64,000 bases of DNA from Pycnopodia helianthoides (GCA_032158295.1 CM063248.1:20485273-20549272); one strand, 5' to 3'. Shown: positions 42,785-54,774, counted from the stretch's first letter. The notes: generated by a model from the sequence alone, not told the origin. Numbers and translations are program-made.

Positions 42785-43300
42785 TGCTCGGTGATGGTCT
42801 AGTGGTTTGGACATCTGCTCTTAGTGCTCTAGAAACCCATGGTCGTGGGTTCGAATCCTACCCATGTTGCTTGTAGATTTTTTTAAATACCTGCAGGATA
42901 ACGGAAGTAATGAGCAAACATTGTTTTGTAATTGTTTTTAATTGTGTCAATTTCAAGGTTATTAGTCTTGTGGTTAAGACATCTGGGGGGGAGGGGTGGT
43001 CGTGGGTTCGAATCCCACCCATGTTGCCTGTAGATTTTTGTTTTCTCTCAGAGCCCGGAAAGCATTCAATATACATTGTTTTAATTAGTGTAACCTTTCG
43101 TGTTCGGTGGCCTAGTGATTTAAGACATTTGTCGAGATTTCAGAGGTCGTGGGTTCGAATCCCACCCATGTTGCCTGTGGATTTTTGTTTTCCCACGAAG
43201 CTCGGAAAGCAATCAATATACATTTATTTAATTGGTGTAACCTTTCACGTTCGCGGCCTAGTGATTAAGACATCTGCTCTAGAATGCAGAAGTTATGACT
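42785..43300 (+). mobile_element. row of four tRNA-Glu-like SINE heads (S3)
   Basis: B boxes GTCGTGGGTTCGAATCC(T/C)A at 42842, 42999 and 43147 (offsets 157 and 148), each preceded by GTGGTCTAGTGGTTT-like A-box sequence and followed by CCCATGTTGCCTGTAGATTT. A fourth A-box half, TAGTGATTAAGACATCTGCT, begins near 43257. Spacer CGGAAAGCA.TCAATATACAT and TGTAACCTTTC is shared. The tandem arrangement suggests unequal exchange or a multimeric SINE. Confidence 0.88.
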
Positions 43301-43947
43301 CAGTGCTTATTTATTATACACACCGGTTCAACCAAAACATATTCTAAAAAATAATGTTGAATATGGTTTTTTTAATGGTTCCTCGCTAATATGCGATTAG
43401 CAGGAAAATGTCCTAATAAAGTTAATTGGAATATTTGCCAAATGGCTATTTGTAATTGACAGTAGGTCATTATTAGTATTTGCAAGATGTTCTTCCTATT
43501 TGTCCTCAGAAATTCAGTAAGATCCATTGATTAGATATCATGGAAAAGGTATACAGAAGCCTGTTCCATATTTAGGTCAGCCTCTGTACTCCATACCTTG
43601 CACTCAACAATTATCCTGTTTTTTATGTTGATGGGTCAAGTTTCCTTCCTGAAAACTACCCTTTGAGAGAGTATGTCTCTTATTGATTAATGATGCAATA
43701 CAATCGTACTAATCATGAACAGTTAGTTAAATAGCTGGAGCACCAGTGTCTGCCACCGGTATCCTGCACATAGAGAACAGACATAACTAGCCCAGCCATC
43801 GGGCCTTTCATTTCATTCTTTAAACCAACTCAGCTCCATTGTGCTCTGTCCTGTCCCCAGTCACCACAGATACTTTTCTCAGTGAATAGCTTCCCTCAGG
43901 CGAGTGAGTTGGGTGGAATAACTTTGATGCAACAAATTCGTAGATCT
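43301..43947. other. unassigned sequence
   Basis: Nothing recognised. Confidence 0.5.
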
Positions 43948-44527
43948 GGGTCCAATTTCATAGAGCTGCTTAAAGGAACATTACAGAATTGGTTTTCGCT
44001 AACAAAATAGTTGCTGGCAGTGTAAGCACTTTATGTAATCCACCATATACATAAACTGACAAACCTGTAGAATTTGAGATCGATCGGCCATCTTGGTCAC
44101 GAGAAAATACTGAAAAACGATTACACATTTTGCACTAAATCATATAGATTCAACAAATGAATAAAACGCTCACTGAGCGATAAACTCCAATCCGAAAATT
44201 AGTTTATTCATTTCTCATCAAATATGCCATTTCAGACAGAAGTATTTCAGGGGATGATTTCTACTATCATCATCATTAGACTGTGTAAGTTTTATGTAAA
44301 TCTGTGATCAAAAAGTATATTTTACAAGTTTTTATTCTTACCAATTCTGTAATGTTCCTTTAACCAGTTGCTTAACATTTTCCTGCTTAGCAGAAATGAG
44401 CAGGATACCTGTCACAAATGTTACATGTGACATTGTATGTTGGCTGGTAAACCTTATTCTGGTAAGCATAATTTTGCTGTGCTTAGCATATTTTTGTGCT
44501 TATAAGCATCTCTTTGAAATTGGGCCC
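43948..44527 (+). mobile_element. D-family element split by a family C insertion
   Basis: GGGTCCAATTTCATAGAGCT at left resumes after the insertion with CCAGTTGCTTAACATTTTCC, then TTTCTGCTTAGC-related core and GAAATTGGGCCC at the right end. The interior 43970-44363 is the family C MITE with TTAA on both sides. Confidence 0.9.
43970..44363 (+). mobile_element. TTAA-flanked MITE (family C, copy 2), nested
   Basis: TTAA, AGGAACATTACAGAATTGGT ... ACCAATTCTGTAATGTTCCT, TTAA: 20-bp perfect TIRs. Inserted within a D element. Removing it with one TTAA leaves a continuous D-like sequence. Confidence 0.93.
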
Positions 44528-44645
44528 AGGAATGGCTTTTTCTTTGTGGTTTATTTCTCTGCCTTTCACCAAAAAGGACTCTGGTTTGAATTCTGCCCCA
44601 GACCAGAGCCTTGCATGTGGATTGGATTGTTATTCTCTTCCTGAT

Positions 44646-44800
44646 GGATAGATTGCAATACGCGTCATCGGCCGCCATCGTTGATGAATTGTGCACGCGT
44701 GAAGAGCTATCATTGGCTGAGAGTAGCGCGTACACGCGTACACTTTTCCATCGTTTTACATCAAGTATGGCGGTCAATGACGCGTATTGCAATCCATCTA
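44646..44800. mobile_element. ~150-bp CpG-rich foldback element
   Basis: GATTGCAATACGCGTCA (44651-44667) is the exact reverse complement of 44778-44794. Homology extends inward through GCCGCCAT..GTTGATG and CATCAAGTATGGCGG, about 38 bp. The interior is rich in ACGCGT and CACGCGT. The open frames here are by-products of the inverted repeat. Confidence 0.85.
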
Positions 44801-44990
44801 TTGTATGGGTTTAATTCCTCTCACATTTCAAACCAAATTCTTCCCCGTCCGCTTTGCATAGATATCCCAGGCCTAGTGCCAGTTGCTTTTGAGGATCCCT
44901 CGGTTTGATTGTCAGGAGGATTGTTAATGAAAAAACAAATATTAGTGAAGATAGAAAAAACAAGATTTGCGCAATATTTCCTTCAGCACT

Positions 44991-45322
44991 TTAAAGCACA
45001 TGGACAGCATTGGGAACTGTCTAAGACCAGTATGCACATTTTATGTGACCTAACATGCATGAAGTAACAAAACCTGTGAAAAATAAGGCTCCATGTCAAT
45101 GGGGTTACAACAAAATAGTGAAAAATCCCTGAATGTTTTTGACTGTTTTAAAACATCAAGCTTTGGTCTCGCAGATCAAAACAAATTATTTTACTCAAAA
45201 CTATAGCATTTCAGGCAAACATAATGCAAGGGAAGTTTTCCACCATGCCGATCTTTTAAGTTATTTGCAAACCAGTGAACATTAATACTGTCAATCTCAC
45301 CAACGGTGTGCACGCCCTTTAA
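44991..45322 (-). mobile_element. TTAA-bounded element distantly related to family A
   Basis: TTAA at both ends (44991 and 45319); ends AGCACATGGACAGCATTGGG and GTGTGCACGCCCT share the family A pattern weakly. AAACCTGTGAAAA and CATGCATGAAGTAACAA resemble the family interior in reverse. Confidence 0.55.
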
Positions 45323-46199
45323 GGAAGAATTCCCCTGTATATATTTTGTTATACTACATCGATTAATCCCTTAATGTGTTCACACTTGAGACATGAGGCA
45401 CAGAGAGTCTAGCCTGTTGGTATACCCACAGCATGCATGACCCGTTTTAAGCGTGTACTTTTTACCCTGCATGCTAACCCCACATCGGCAGTGACCGTAC
45501 TCACACCAATTATGGCAAGGATAGAGAGAATTATGCACAGAGCAACTCATCCCCGGAATTCTTGTTTAAATTCTGTCGCAGGAGTATCAGCTGCCTCTAT
45601 AAACATGAGATTCACATAATGTCCTTTTCAAATTGTGTATATATTTGTTTCTCCCACCTGTTTCCCCTCCTTGTTGTTTTTTTGTTTGTTTTGGGTCTGG
45701 AATTTCATCTTTGAGAGGGCAAGGCCATGCTCGCTTTCAAATGGTTAAAGTCTATGGGACGCTTTTGAAGGGGCACAAAGGCCAAGACCAGGGCAACAGA
45801 GATCATGGCCTTGTGTGTAATACCAGCACATTTTTTGTGTAGATTTTGTAGTACTTCCTTTCACATGCTTGCACACTTTTGCCCAGTTTCTGTGCATTAT
45901 ATTTCTCAGTTTCTGGAGAATCGGTATGTTGTTGTCTTCCGTTTTGTAAATTGAATAGCAGAAATATTACAATGATGATATTACCAAGAATAAACACACT
46001 GGGAAAGCACTGGTATCTTTATTTAGTTAGACCCCATCTTTACGGGCATCATGTGTTCTGGTATTGAGCTGCATCATGTGTTCTAATTATTCTACACAGC
46101 CAAAGGTTCACTGACCAATCATGGCATCAAGAAATATTATTTGGTTTTGCCCTTTCACCGATGTGTGTAAAGCACTGTAAACCCAGTGCTTCGCCAAGG
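45323..46199. other. unassigned sequence
   Basis: Open frames at 45437-45619 and 45879-46067 have no recognisable domain. Confidence 0.5.
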
Positions 46200-46374
46200 T
46201 CTGAAAACAAAAATATAACAAATCCACAGGCATATTACTTGTGGGATTCGAACCCACAACGTTCGCCTTTCTAGAGCAGATGTCTTACCTACTAGACCAC
46301 CGAGATTGCCCGATAGCTAGAGGCTGTTAGAGTCCTATATCTTAGCAGCGGGTACCGCACATCAAGGAGTTTGA
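46200..46374 (-). mobile_element. tRNA-Glu-like SINE (S3)
   Basis: On the minus strand: AGCGGTACCCGCTGCTAAGA-like leader, then CTATCGGGCAATCTCGGTGG (A box), GTTGTGGGTTCGAATCCCAC (B box) and ATATGCCTGTGGATTTG. Leader and head match 52268-52435. Confidence 0.82.
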
Positions 46375-48140
46375 TGAAACACCGGCATGCCATGCGCATA
46401 TTTTCACCAAACGTATAGTTGTGCGTTCAAAAGATGATTGATCATATTGCCCATAGACATGGCAGACTTTACACTGTGTAACATCGGGTAGGAGCTGTAT
46501 ATAATGCTGTGTTCATATTGATCAATCTTTTGCAACATCACAGGTCAACCTTGGTTGCCAAAACTACAAAAGCCATCACTATTCCAAACCATACAACAAC
46601 CTCATAAATCATTCTGCGCGATCAAATTATAAAAATGACTAATAAATCCATAATTTCTCTCCGAGTGTAAAACACAGATACATTATACTCTTGATATAAA
46701 AGGGTTTTATTAGAAAGATATGTGCCCAACCCAGTTATAAATGTTGTCCTGGCTGCCCCTAAAAAGTGGCATTCAATGTTTGAACGTGAAAGTAAGGTTT
46801 CTGAAAGCTTCCCACCTGACAAGACCCATGTTTTCCGCAGACACAATATCTAAATGGCCATATATATAGACTTTGAAGAAAATAAATACCCCCCTGCAGC
46901 TTATTGTGGTATTTATATCAGACCATTGTTCTGTCCTTCCCGCAGTACAGGTAAACCAGGTCACTCAGTGCCGTTGTTGTCTATCTCCTAGGTGACACCA
47001 TTGTTAGGTAGTCTGTCAGTAACCGTGGCAATATGTAAGCTTAGCCTCATTTGGGGATTCAGCTCGCTCGGCTAGGAGTATATGTTGACATCCAAAACAG
47101 AATCTTCCTAGCGCGCGCTCTCCTACTCTAAGCCTTTCTGTCAGACCAATTTTCTATACCGTTTCCTCCGAAAAAGGAAATTGAATTATGAGAACTGTTT
47201 TGAGAACTTGACATTTTTCAATCAAAGTTTAGTTATTATGTTTCAGACATGTCTCAAGAGTATTGTGGACGATTTGATCAAAAAAAGAGAGGAAGAGTGA
47301 ATTGCAAGGGCCAGGTCACATGAGGCAGTTTACTGCCAACCAGAGAGTTCAATGCATTATTTCTAAGAAGCAACACATCATAGAAATTGTCTTGTAATTT
47401 TCTGTGAGATATTAAGACCATTTGCTGCTCGATATGTGGCATGGTGTACCCCCGTTTTATGTGTCTTCATTGTGTTCTGGGAATCTCAGGAATTCCTTAG
47501 AGGATTTTGAGGGCGGGGTACTTCTGTACAAGAGGAAAAGAGTGTTTTGAAGCATGGGATAATTTTTTATTTATTTATTTATTTATTTATTTTTTTGGGG
47601 GGGGGGGGGAGACACCCTCAGCCTTTTATCAGGCATGGTACAATTAAGACACTGTTAGAAAAATGTATCTTGTGCTGCTAAAGTGTTCCTTGTGCATGCT
47701 GTGCAGTCGGTTGCCTCCAAGTTGCCTGTGAAAATCACCCTGTCTGAAAAGGCCCTAAACAAAGCTCTTAGACCCAAGTTAGGCCGATGTTTAACCACTT
47801 CACATCACATGATGTGTATATCCGCCAAATTTTTTCTAAACTGACTTACTTAGTTTATTCAGCCTGGAACAACTTCTGGAGCACCCTCAATTTTTGTGCA
47901 GTCAGTCAGACGGCTGACGTGAATATCCACCCGGACATTCCATTGTGTAGTGTGCACAGGCATGCACCTACCTTGCTATGCTTTATTTACACTGTACCAA
48001 GGGGGACAGAAGATTTCTTATCAAGATTGCATACTTTCTGTTTTTTGTAGCAGGCCTGATTTCAGAGTGATGTGGGTAAATTGATAGCATTATTGCTTCA
48101 AACGAGAACTTGTTTAACCTTTTTTAAGGTGGCCTGTACT
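46375..48140. other. unassigned; ATTT microsatellite then G run
   Basis: ATTT repeats at 47567-47594, directly followed by T7 and about 13 Gs. No gene recognised. Confidence 0.55.
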
Positions 48141-48338
48141 GGGCCAATTTTTATAGAGCTGCTTATTGTGCATAAGAGTAGCTAAGCACAACACAGTTAT
48201 GCTTACCTGAATACGGTAACCAGCCAAAATACTGTGTTATACGTGTCGTCTGTGACAGGTATCCTGCTCGTTTTTTTGCTAAGCAGAAAATTGTTACACA
48301 GTGTTTTCTGCTTCAGCAGCTCCATGAGATGCGTCCCA
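48141..48338 (+). mobile_element. D-family TIR element, diverged
   Basis: GGGCCAATTTTTATAGAGCT opens it; GGTAACCAGCCAAAATACTG and GTGACAGGTATCCTGCTCG follow; ends CAGCTCCATGAGATGCGTCC. Confidence 0.78.
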
Positions 48339-48589
48339 GGTTAACTAACTAATTGCAGCTGTGATAAAGAAAGATCTTTACGTCCCAGGTCAACTTTTGA
48401 TTTGGAAAAAAAAAAAAAAAAAGGAAAAAAAAAAAACGAAATGAAAAAACCCCTGTAACATAATTCTTTTTAGCAATCCCCCAAAGCTGTAACTTAGCAA
48501 TCCCCAAAGCTGTAACATTATGAGCATACTGTACTTTTTTTTGTAATGAAAAAGCATTGATTTGTAGACCATGTTACCTCTGACATACC
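48339..48589. other. unassigned; A run and 24-bp doublet
   Basis: Poly-A at 48404-48421. TAGCAATCCCCCAAAGCTGT and its near-copy form a direct doublet at 48471-48517. Confidence 0.6.
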
Positions 48590-48860
48590 ATAGCGTATTT
48601 ACAAAAGAACCAAAGAGCGCAGACTTCCTGCAGGCACAATTTGTACTCGGCCCACATGGAAGAAGTAAAATAAATAAATCAAACATTTAATAGCGATTGC
48701 ACTGCATGATTTTTTTATCAACATTTGATATGAAGAAAGGAGGCATATCCCGAAAAACTTGTTCAGTTTCTATTTGTTACAATTCTTGTTGGTATTTACG
48801 ATGCATGATGTAAACCTCATATGACCAGTGTAGGTATCTTGCCTGCCGTGAAACACCCTT
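48590..48860 (+). repeat. dispersed repeat (family G, copy 2)
   Basis: GATTGCACTGCATGATTTTT, TCAACATTTGATATGAAGAA and AGGCATATCCCGAAAAACTT match 3881-4190 in the same order and orientation. Confidence 0.6.
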
Positions 48861-49274
48861 GAATGCACCAGGCTTTTTGTGAAATAGGTGACCCAGTCCG
48901 AACATATCACTCTGTTCAAAATGTCAAGACTCTGCTGTATCTTAACCCAGGTTCCTCTCTTCTTTTCTTTTTAAATAATCAATTTCTTCCACAAAGAGCA
49001 AAATATTAATGAATTTCTCATTAAAAAACAACAACTTTAATCTGGAGATTTTACAAGCTTGCAGAGGCATACATGAATATTGTGTATTTTGGAGGTGGGT
49101 CCCCCCCCCCCCTTCTGGTGACATTGTAGGCATTGTATAGTTGAGAGACATGGGCATCAGCCTAGGATGACATTTTTTAATTGTAAGTTTCAAGCTTTGA
49201 TGCTGGAGGCGAATGCTGAACATCAGATGGCAAGACCATACAACCAACATCATGTGGTGAAGAGGGTCCATAAC
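48861..49274. other. unassigned sequence
   Basis: C run near 49099. Nothing recognised. Confidence 0.5.
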
Positions 49275-49945
49275 CCCAATAGCTTAGTAAACATTCAATT
49301 CAATTTCAATTCAATATTACATTTATTTCTATTCTGAACAGTACATAACATAAATGCAAAAAATACTGTATTGTGGAGGCACGATCCTAATAAGCCAAGG
49401 CTTGTAGTGGGGTGCCTTTAGAAGAGAACAGACATGATTAATTAATGAAAGAATGACCAAAGTTAATTAATTATGACAAGACAAAAGCTCTGATGGGGAC
49501 AAATGATCTGACAGACTTAAACTGAGATAAGTGGCGACTAAAAAACTGTAAATCTGCTTTGGAGGAGGCAAATCTGGAAAATAAACCAAAAGGAAAGACT
49601 ATGCTAAATATTGGGAGATAAGATACTCTTTGAAAGAGTTCTTAAAAGAGCCCACGGAGATTTTGGACTTAATTGATTGGTCAATGCTATTCCAAAGACA
49701 TGGACCATAAAAGCGAAGAGTGTTCTTGTGCTGAGATGAACGTGTGAAAGGTACGTATAGGTTGCTGTGTGATCTAGTGTGATGGCAGTGAATGACGTCA
49801 ACTGAAGTAAAGAAAGAAGAAAATGTATCCGGTAGGAGATTATTAGTAAACTTAAACATGAAAATGCCAGTTTGAAACTTATTAATATCTGACAGGGTGA
49901 GAGTGTGCAATTTGACAAGAAGAGAAGAAGCTTTAGTATTGCAGA
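49275..49945 (-). mobile_element. 5'-truncated LINE with ORF2 C-terminus and 3' tail
   Basis: The minus-strand frame 49599-49910 encodes residues such as FQTGIFMFKFTNNLLPDTFS, then TRSHSNLY and FYGPCLWNSIDQSI, then FKNSFKEYLI. The order KF..N.LP..F..FF, H.TR, FYGP.LWN.I, SFK...KEYL is the conserved C-terminus of L2/CR1-type ORF2. Downstream (49275-49598) is a 3' UTR ending in TTGAATTGAAATTGAATTGA, the short-unit tail of such elements. The frame is intact but only ~100 residues. No RT catalytic motif remains upstream. Confidence 0.88.
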
Positions 49946-51616
49946 TTTACAGTTTTAAGCTAAGCACAGTGTAAAATGTAAATCTCAAATCTTTGTGAAA
50001 ATGATGTGTATGTTTGTGTTTGGTTGTTGACATTCAAACTGAGGACTTATAACAAAAGGGACAGTGGGTCCAGGATGGCTATCACAAAGGAAAACAATGG
50101 GGTCCATTATTGTCAGGACAAAGAGTTGAACAAAGGAGGGTCCACGAGTTGAAGTCATCACACAGTTCTGCGTGTGTGTGTGTGAATTTGCGCTCACATC
50201 TGCTTCTCAAGCACAACTGAAAATTTCTTCAGGAGGCTCTCGGGGTATAATTTTCCACACGGAATTACAAAAGGATCAGAATCGCATAGTGCCCCGGGCA
50301 CTCCCTAAGGGGAAACAGGTGAGCTGAATCGGGTATCAGGCTCGTCCCAATTTTTAGCGTATTATCATGGCTGATGATTTCTGGGGACATGTTCAGTCGT
50401 AGATGTTTGAGAAGGAGGGAGGGCAGGAGGAGGGTGGAGTGGACATTTAAGCTGGTAGGAAGGAAGCGTTAAAGTTACATGGCCCCATTTCTACCCGAAG
50501 GAATTTATACTTATTTTATTATTTCTGTTTTATTTGTTTTATTATTTTATTTTCTTTGAACGAATTTTGACAGATAATGCTGTGTCAAATTGAAGGCAGA
50601 CATAAACTTTTGCATATGCCACAGACAATGCACAAAATCCATCTATGTCCAAAACTGTGTGATGGCTGACGGACAGGAGACAATGTCGGGATTCCAACAT
50701 TAATTCATTTTTAGTTTTTAATTAATTACCACTTAATCATTGCCAGATTTTTTTTCCTGCAATACCTTAAATGAAAGCTTATAACTTTCTTGAATCCATA
50801 AAAAAGAGTATTTAGAACTGAGAATCAGCTCCCAATTTATGACACTTTTATTCTCTTCTCTGGGAAAAGTTAGTTCTGGTAAAGTCTCCTGAGAGATAAG
50901 TAATTGTCAGTTTGAACAAGTGTACATTCCCAGGACACACAATGTGCACTGGCCCTTAGCGATGATCTCACACCCCCATGGTAGGATAAACATCATATTG
51001 AGGTCGCCAATTGCAGGTAAATATCACTGAACACTGAGTGTAATTTCCAGGAATGTTCCCATAATGAAATGAAATCTAGACTAGCGGAAACCTTATCACG
51101 TTATTAATTACGCAACAGCATGCTATATGACACTGTGTAGGAAGTTGTTGGCCTACTTAGCGGGCAGAGGTCACCGACCAAGAACACCATGCTATATGTA
51201 CTGTTTGTGATGGGTTCCCAACAGAGTTGTGCTTAGCCTGTACAATGGTGCTAAGCATATAGATTTGTGGTGGCTGTGCGCATAGAACTGGGTACACAAA
51301 TTGCACATGTGTGCATTGTGTACTATGCCTTCACCATATAACATCATATTGCAGGTGAGAGAGTAGGAAGCTAAAACAAGAAAAAAACGTGTGTAGTTTA
51401 GAGAAGGTTTTAAGCATGTTTTATTTTTTGTTAACAAAGAGACAAATTATTGACACATAAATAAAGATACAACTTTTACATAATTTTTTTCTCATAAAGT
51501 TGTTTTCTTATTTTGCTGTCAAAGTGTTAGATTATCAACTTATAAATAAATAAATACGAAATTGTTTTGACATCAGTTTTTCGTAACGGATATTAAAAGT
51601 TGCACCTTTAGTAAGC
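49946..51616. other. unassigned; GT tract and D-like traces
   Basis: GT repeat at 50171-50183. 51140-51260 contains weak D-family traces (GTACTGTTTGTGATGGGTTC, GTGCTTAGC). Otherwise nothing. Confidence 0.5.
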
Positions 51617-51948
51617 CATGTGTGATTTGGATTTGGATGATGTCTGGTATAGTGCCTTGTTCAGCCATGAGTGACTGCCCAAGTTGACTTCCCTCAGACT
51701 ACATCCAGTGTTGTTACACCACATGGTTAGGGGCAAGCTTTTGTACTGCAACCTCTAGATGAGCAAAGATTGGTATCCTTGTGTCACACATTCATTGAGA
51801 GCTGTGTGTGTGTTTGTCGTCTCTTATAGAACTGCAGAAAGCTTGCCCCGAACCATTTTTGACATAGCAGTCTGAGGAGTTCAAATTGAACATTCACTTG
51901 TGATTAAGTCAGTTATTGTACCAGACATCATTCAAATCTAACCCGCAA
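51617..51948. mobile_element. family J TIR element (copy 2)
   Basis: GATTTGGATGATGTCTGGTA at left and TGTACCAGACATCATTCAAA then TCTAACCCGCAAATG at right. Interior GATGAGCAAAGATTGGTATC resembles the 63632 copy (GATGAGCAAACCCAGGTGCC). Confidence 0.8.
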
Positions 51949-52267
51949 ATGAACGACTTCAGCCAACTTGGTAAGTCTTCCCTTAAAAGTAGTCCCTTGA
52001 GCAGATGATGTGTTTAACCTAAACTACGTGTGACAGTACTCTTGTATCCACCATTGATACAACACATCTGCATTATCTACAGATCACTTCTCATGAAATT
52101 TCCTTCACGTTATCTAAGTTAACATCAGCAGCATTTCACGTCCGATGTTTTGTCAGTCCTAATAGATCAAGTTATCTTTAGAAAGAGTTGATGCCCTTCC
52201 GACATTTAAAGAAGCAGCATGGCAAACGGTTTGTGATTTTACCACATGCTGATGTGTGATAAGCACT
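51949..52267. other. unassigned sequence
   Basis: Nothing recognised. Confidence 0.5.
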
Positions 52268-52435
52268 GCTCTCTTAAGTCCTGTGAACAAAATCCGCAGG
52301 CATATGACTTGGGGTGGGATTCGAACCCATGACCTTTGACATTCTGGAGCAGACCTCTTACCATTAGACATCCATGGTTGCCCGGTAGCTACAGGCAGTT
52401 TGAATCCTATGTTTAAACAGCGGGTACCACAACAA
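52268..52435 (-). mobile_element. tRNA-Glu-like SINE (S3)
   Basis: On the minus strand: GGTACCCGCTG leader, CTGTAGCTACCGGGCAACCA, GTCATGGGTTCGAATCCCAC (B box), CATATGCCTGCGGATTTTG. A diverged partner of 46200-46374. Confidence 0.8.
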
Positions 52436-52859
52436 TTACGTGTTTCACAGGACTCAGGGAAAGTACTGAGTGTACAGTCCTACACACACTGGTGTATGGG
52501 TAAAACATAAATAATATTCTTTGTTGTTGATGCAAATTGAACATCTATGAAGAAGCAACAGCTGCATGGCATTGGAATTGCCTTACAGTGTACAATTTCT
52601 AAGGTTTTGTCTAAACTGCTGTCCTTTTCAAGATAATTGAATAAAATCTTGGATTAAATTTTGAAGTGGGGTATTTACCATTCATTCAATCCTCCTTCAA
52701 AAGATCAAGATGCATTGTCACATTTTTTTTTTGTTATGGAAAAGGGAAAAAATTTCAGCTGAAATTGGTTGAGTTTGTACATAACTTGAATAAAGAGAGC
52801 AGACCATATTAAGCAAACCAGAACCAGTAGTTTTCCCATATTTCCAATAACACACCTCA
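52436..52859. other. unassigned sequence
   Basis: Nothing recognised. Confidence 0.5.
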
Positions 52860-53335
52860 AATCCAAGAGAGTAACCCTACTGCTGTTATGCTGACGACAT
52901 AACTAACTCTTACACTATCTTGATTCAAACTTTATTAGCCAGAAGCAGCAGTTTTGTCGAAATGTAAGGCCAATGACTTTTCCCTTTTGTCAAACACAAA
53001 CTTTGCCTTCACAATTCACCAACTAGCACCAGAGCAAAAAACTCTCTGTTTACAGAATCTATAAACAGAACGTTTCCAGTAAATAAAATCGAAGAACGTC
53101 AAAAAAAAACAAAAAAACATTTCCGCTGAAAAATGTCCGATGCCTTTACCAGTAAATTGAGTTTGGCCAACGCTCTACTTTATTTTGATTCAAAGAGAGT
53201 AAATACTTCTTGTTTTATTAGCATCACCAATGCTCTACCTCAGATTATTCTAAACCTAGTTTCCAGCCCATTACATGCCCCCATGATGGAATCGTCTTTT
53301 GAAGGCTTCTCGTTTGTTTGTGTAAGAAGCTAAAA
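52860..53335. repeat. degenerate repeat related to 40190-40600
   Basis: Motifs ACACTATCTTGATTCAAAC (52912) and CTCTACTTTATTTTGATTCA with AAGAGAGTAAATAC (53176), with ACCAATGCTCTACC nearby. Confidence 0.55.
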
Positions 53336-53980
53336 ATAAACAGACGTGAGTCGTTTCGGTTTCCTCAAGATCCTTCAAATCTTTCCGCGGATCGCAGATT
53401 GGCATCGCTGTCATAAATCATGCGTCCTCGTTGTAGTTATGTTGTAATCTTGTTTCTCTTGTAGGGACAGACACTGTGGATTTGTTTGTATCATTAGGAC
53501 GTTATTCGTGTTTTTGTTCAGCAATGCTGATGGACAAAACTGTCTCATAAACTGCATAGATTTGACCATAAAGGAGAAATAGCCTTTTTTTTTGTCCAAG
53601 AAACATCTGACTTTTTCATTAATGAAGACATTTTGTTTTAGTTTATGGCCATGAATTGGAGGAGGACATTCCCATGAATGAATGAATAAAACTGTATTCT
53701 CTGAAGACATTTTCACACTGTGGGAAATCTCAAGGTTGGGCAAGTGTCAATCTGACCTGAGTAAGTTTGACTGACTTTTTTGCACTTCAACATATTTACC
53801 TGTATAGTGCACTTGACCGTGTTGAAACGAACCTGCCTAATAGGAGGTTAAATACTGATGTACATATACTGTCAATTTGATTATGTAACATTTTGTAATA
53901 TTCTTGTGATTTATGGCAGCATTGAAACAAATGAATATTTTGCCCCGGTGTTGCTTGCATAGTTGGCAGCAGATTGCGTA
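53336..53980. other. unassigned sequence
   Basis: The minus-strand frame at 53411-53743 has no recognisable domain. Confidence 0.5.
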
Positions 53981-53989
53981 TTACCATGT

Positions 53990-54257
53990 AGCCTTGATAT
54001 CAAGGCTGTGTAGACAAGTACTCTAGCTAAAACCATAGAGCAAGGATACTAAAACCTCAGCCGCCCGAATGCGATACAACCCCAGTCCCCCGACTGACTC
54101 TAAAAAAAAATAGCACACCGCACTCTCACCATGCACACAAACACACACACAGCGCCTCTATGATGTAATGTTCGGGCATCGCATTCGTGCGGCTGTGGTT
54201 ATGCACATTTTTAGCTTTATAGTAAGCAAACTATTACACAGCCTTGCAATCAAGGCT
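53990..54257. mobile_element. Mutator-like foldback MITE with 9-10-bp target duplication
   Basis: Left end AGCCTTGATATCAAGGCT then GTGTAGA, with inner CAGCCGCCCGAATGCGAT; the reverse complement of the right end reads AGCCTTGATTGCAAGGCT then GTGTAATAG, with inner CAGCCGCACGAATGCGAT. The TIRs extend about 85-90 bp with gaps, and each end itself is a palindrome. TTACCATGTA precedes the element (53981-53990) and recurs at 54260-54269: a 9-10-bp target duplication, typical of Mutator-like elements. No transposase. Confidence 0.88.
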
Positions 54258-54269
54258 AATTACCATGTA

Positions 54270-54774
54270 AAAACCCTTACAAGGTGCTATTTTTTAGTAT
54301 ATGAGTCACGGAATTTGAATAAAACCTTCACATGTCTGTCTTAAACCATGATGAGTGCCTTGGGTTCAGTGGTAAAGGCGCTTGATAAATGACTAATATT
54401 ATTATTATTTTATATCCCATGTGTACATAGCCCCTTTGTAAGCTAGGATATAAAAGTAATTCAGGGACAATGCAGTCCAAGGAAAAACAGTTCTGGCTAC
54501 TTTGTCAGTGTTTGAACTCGGGAAGCTATCCCGTGAGAAGTTAATACATTGAATCACTAAGGAAACGTCTTATGATGTGACATGTCTGCGGGATTACAGC
54601 CCGCTAGAGGGTATGAGCAGAGACTCCAAGGCTCAGTTCAGCGCAGGGACTCTTGTAGGATAAGTCCCATTGAACCAATGACAATCGGGATGTATCGAAA
54701 ACCTTGACACGCCTTATTTTATTATTACTATGTTATTACTATTATTGTTATTGTTGTTATTTAACCATAACAAT
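54270..54774. other. SINE-like tail and unassigned sequence
   Basis: GTGCCTTGGGTTCAGTGGTA, AAGGCGCTTGATAAATGACT and an ATTATTATT tail (54354-54408) look like an isolated SINE/LINE 3' end. An ATT-rich microsatellite lies at 54719-54762. Confidence 0.6.

Noticed and set aside
42910..43347. 145-codon plus-strand frame with repeated WVRIPPMLPVDFCF
   Set aside because: Translation of the repeated tRNA B box and its spacer.
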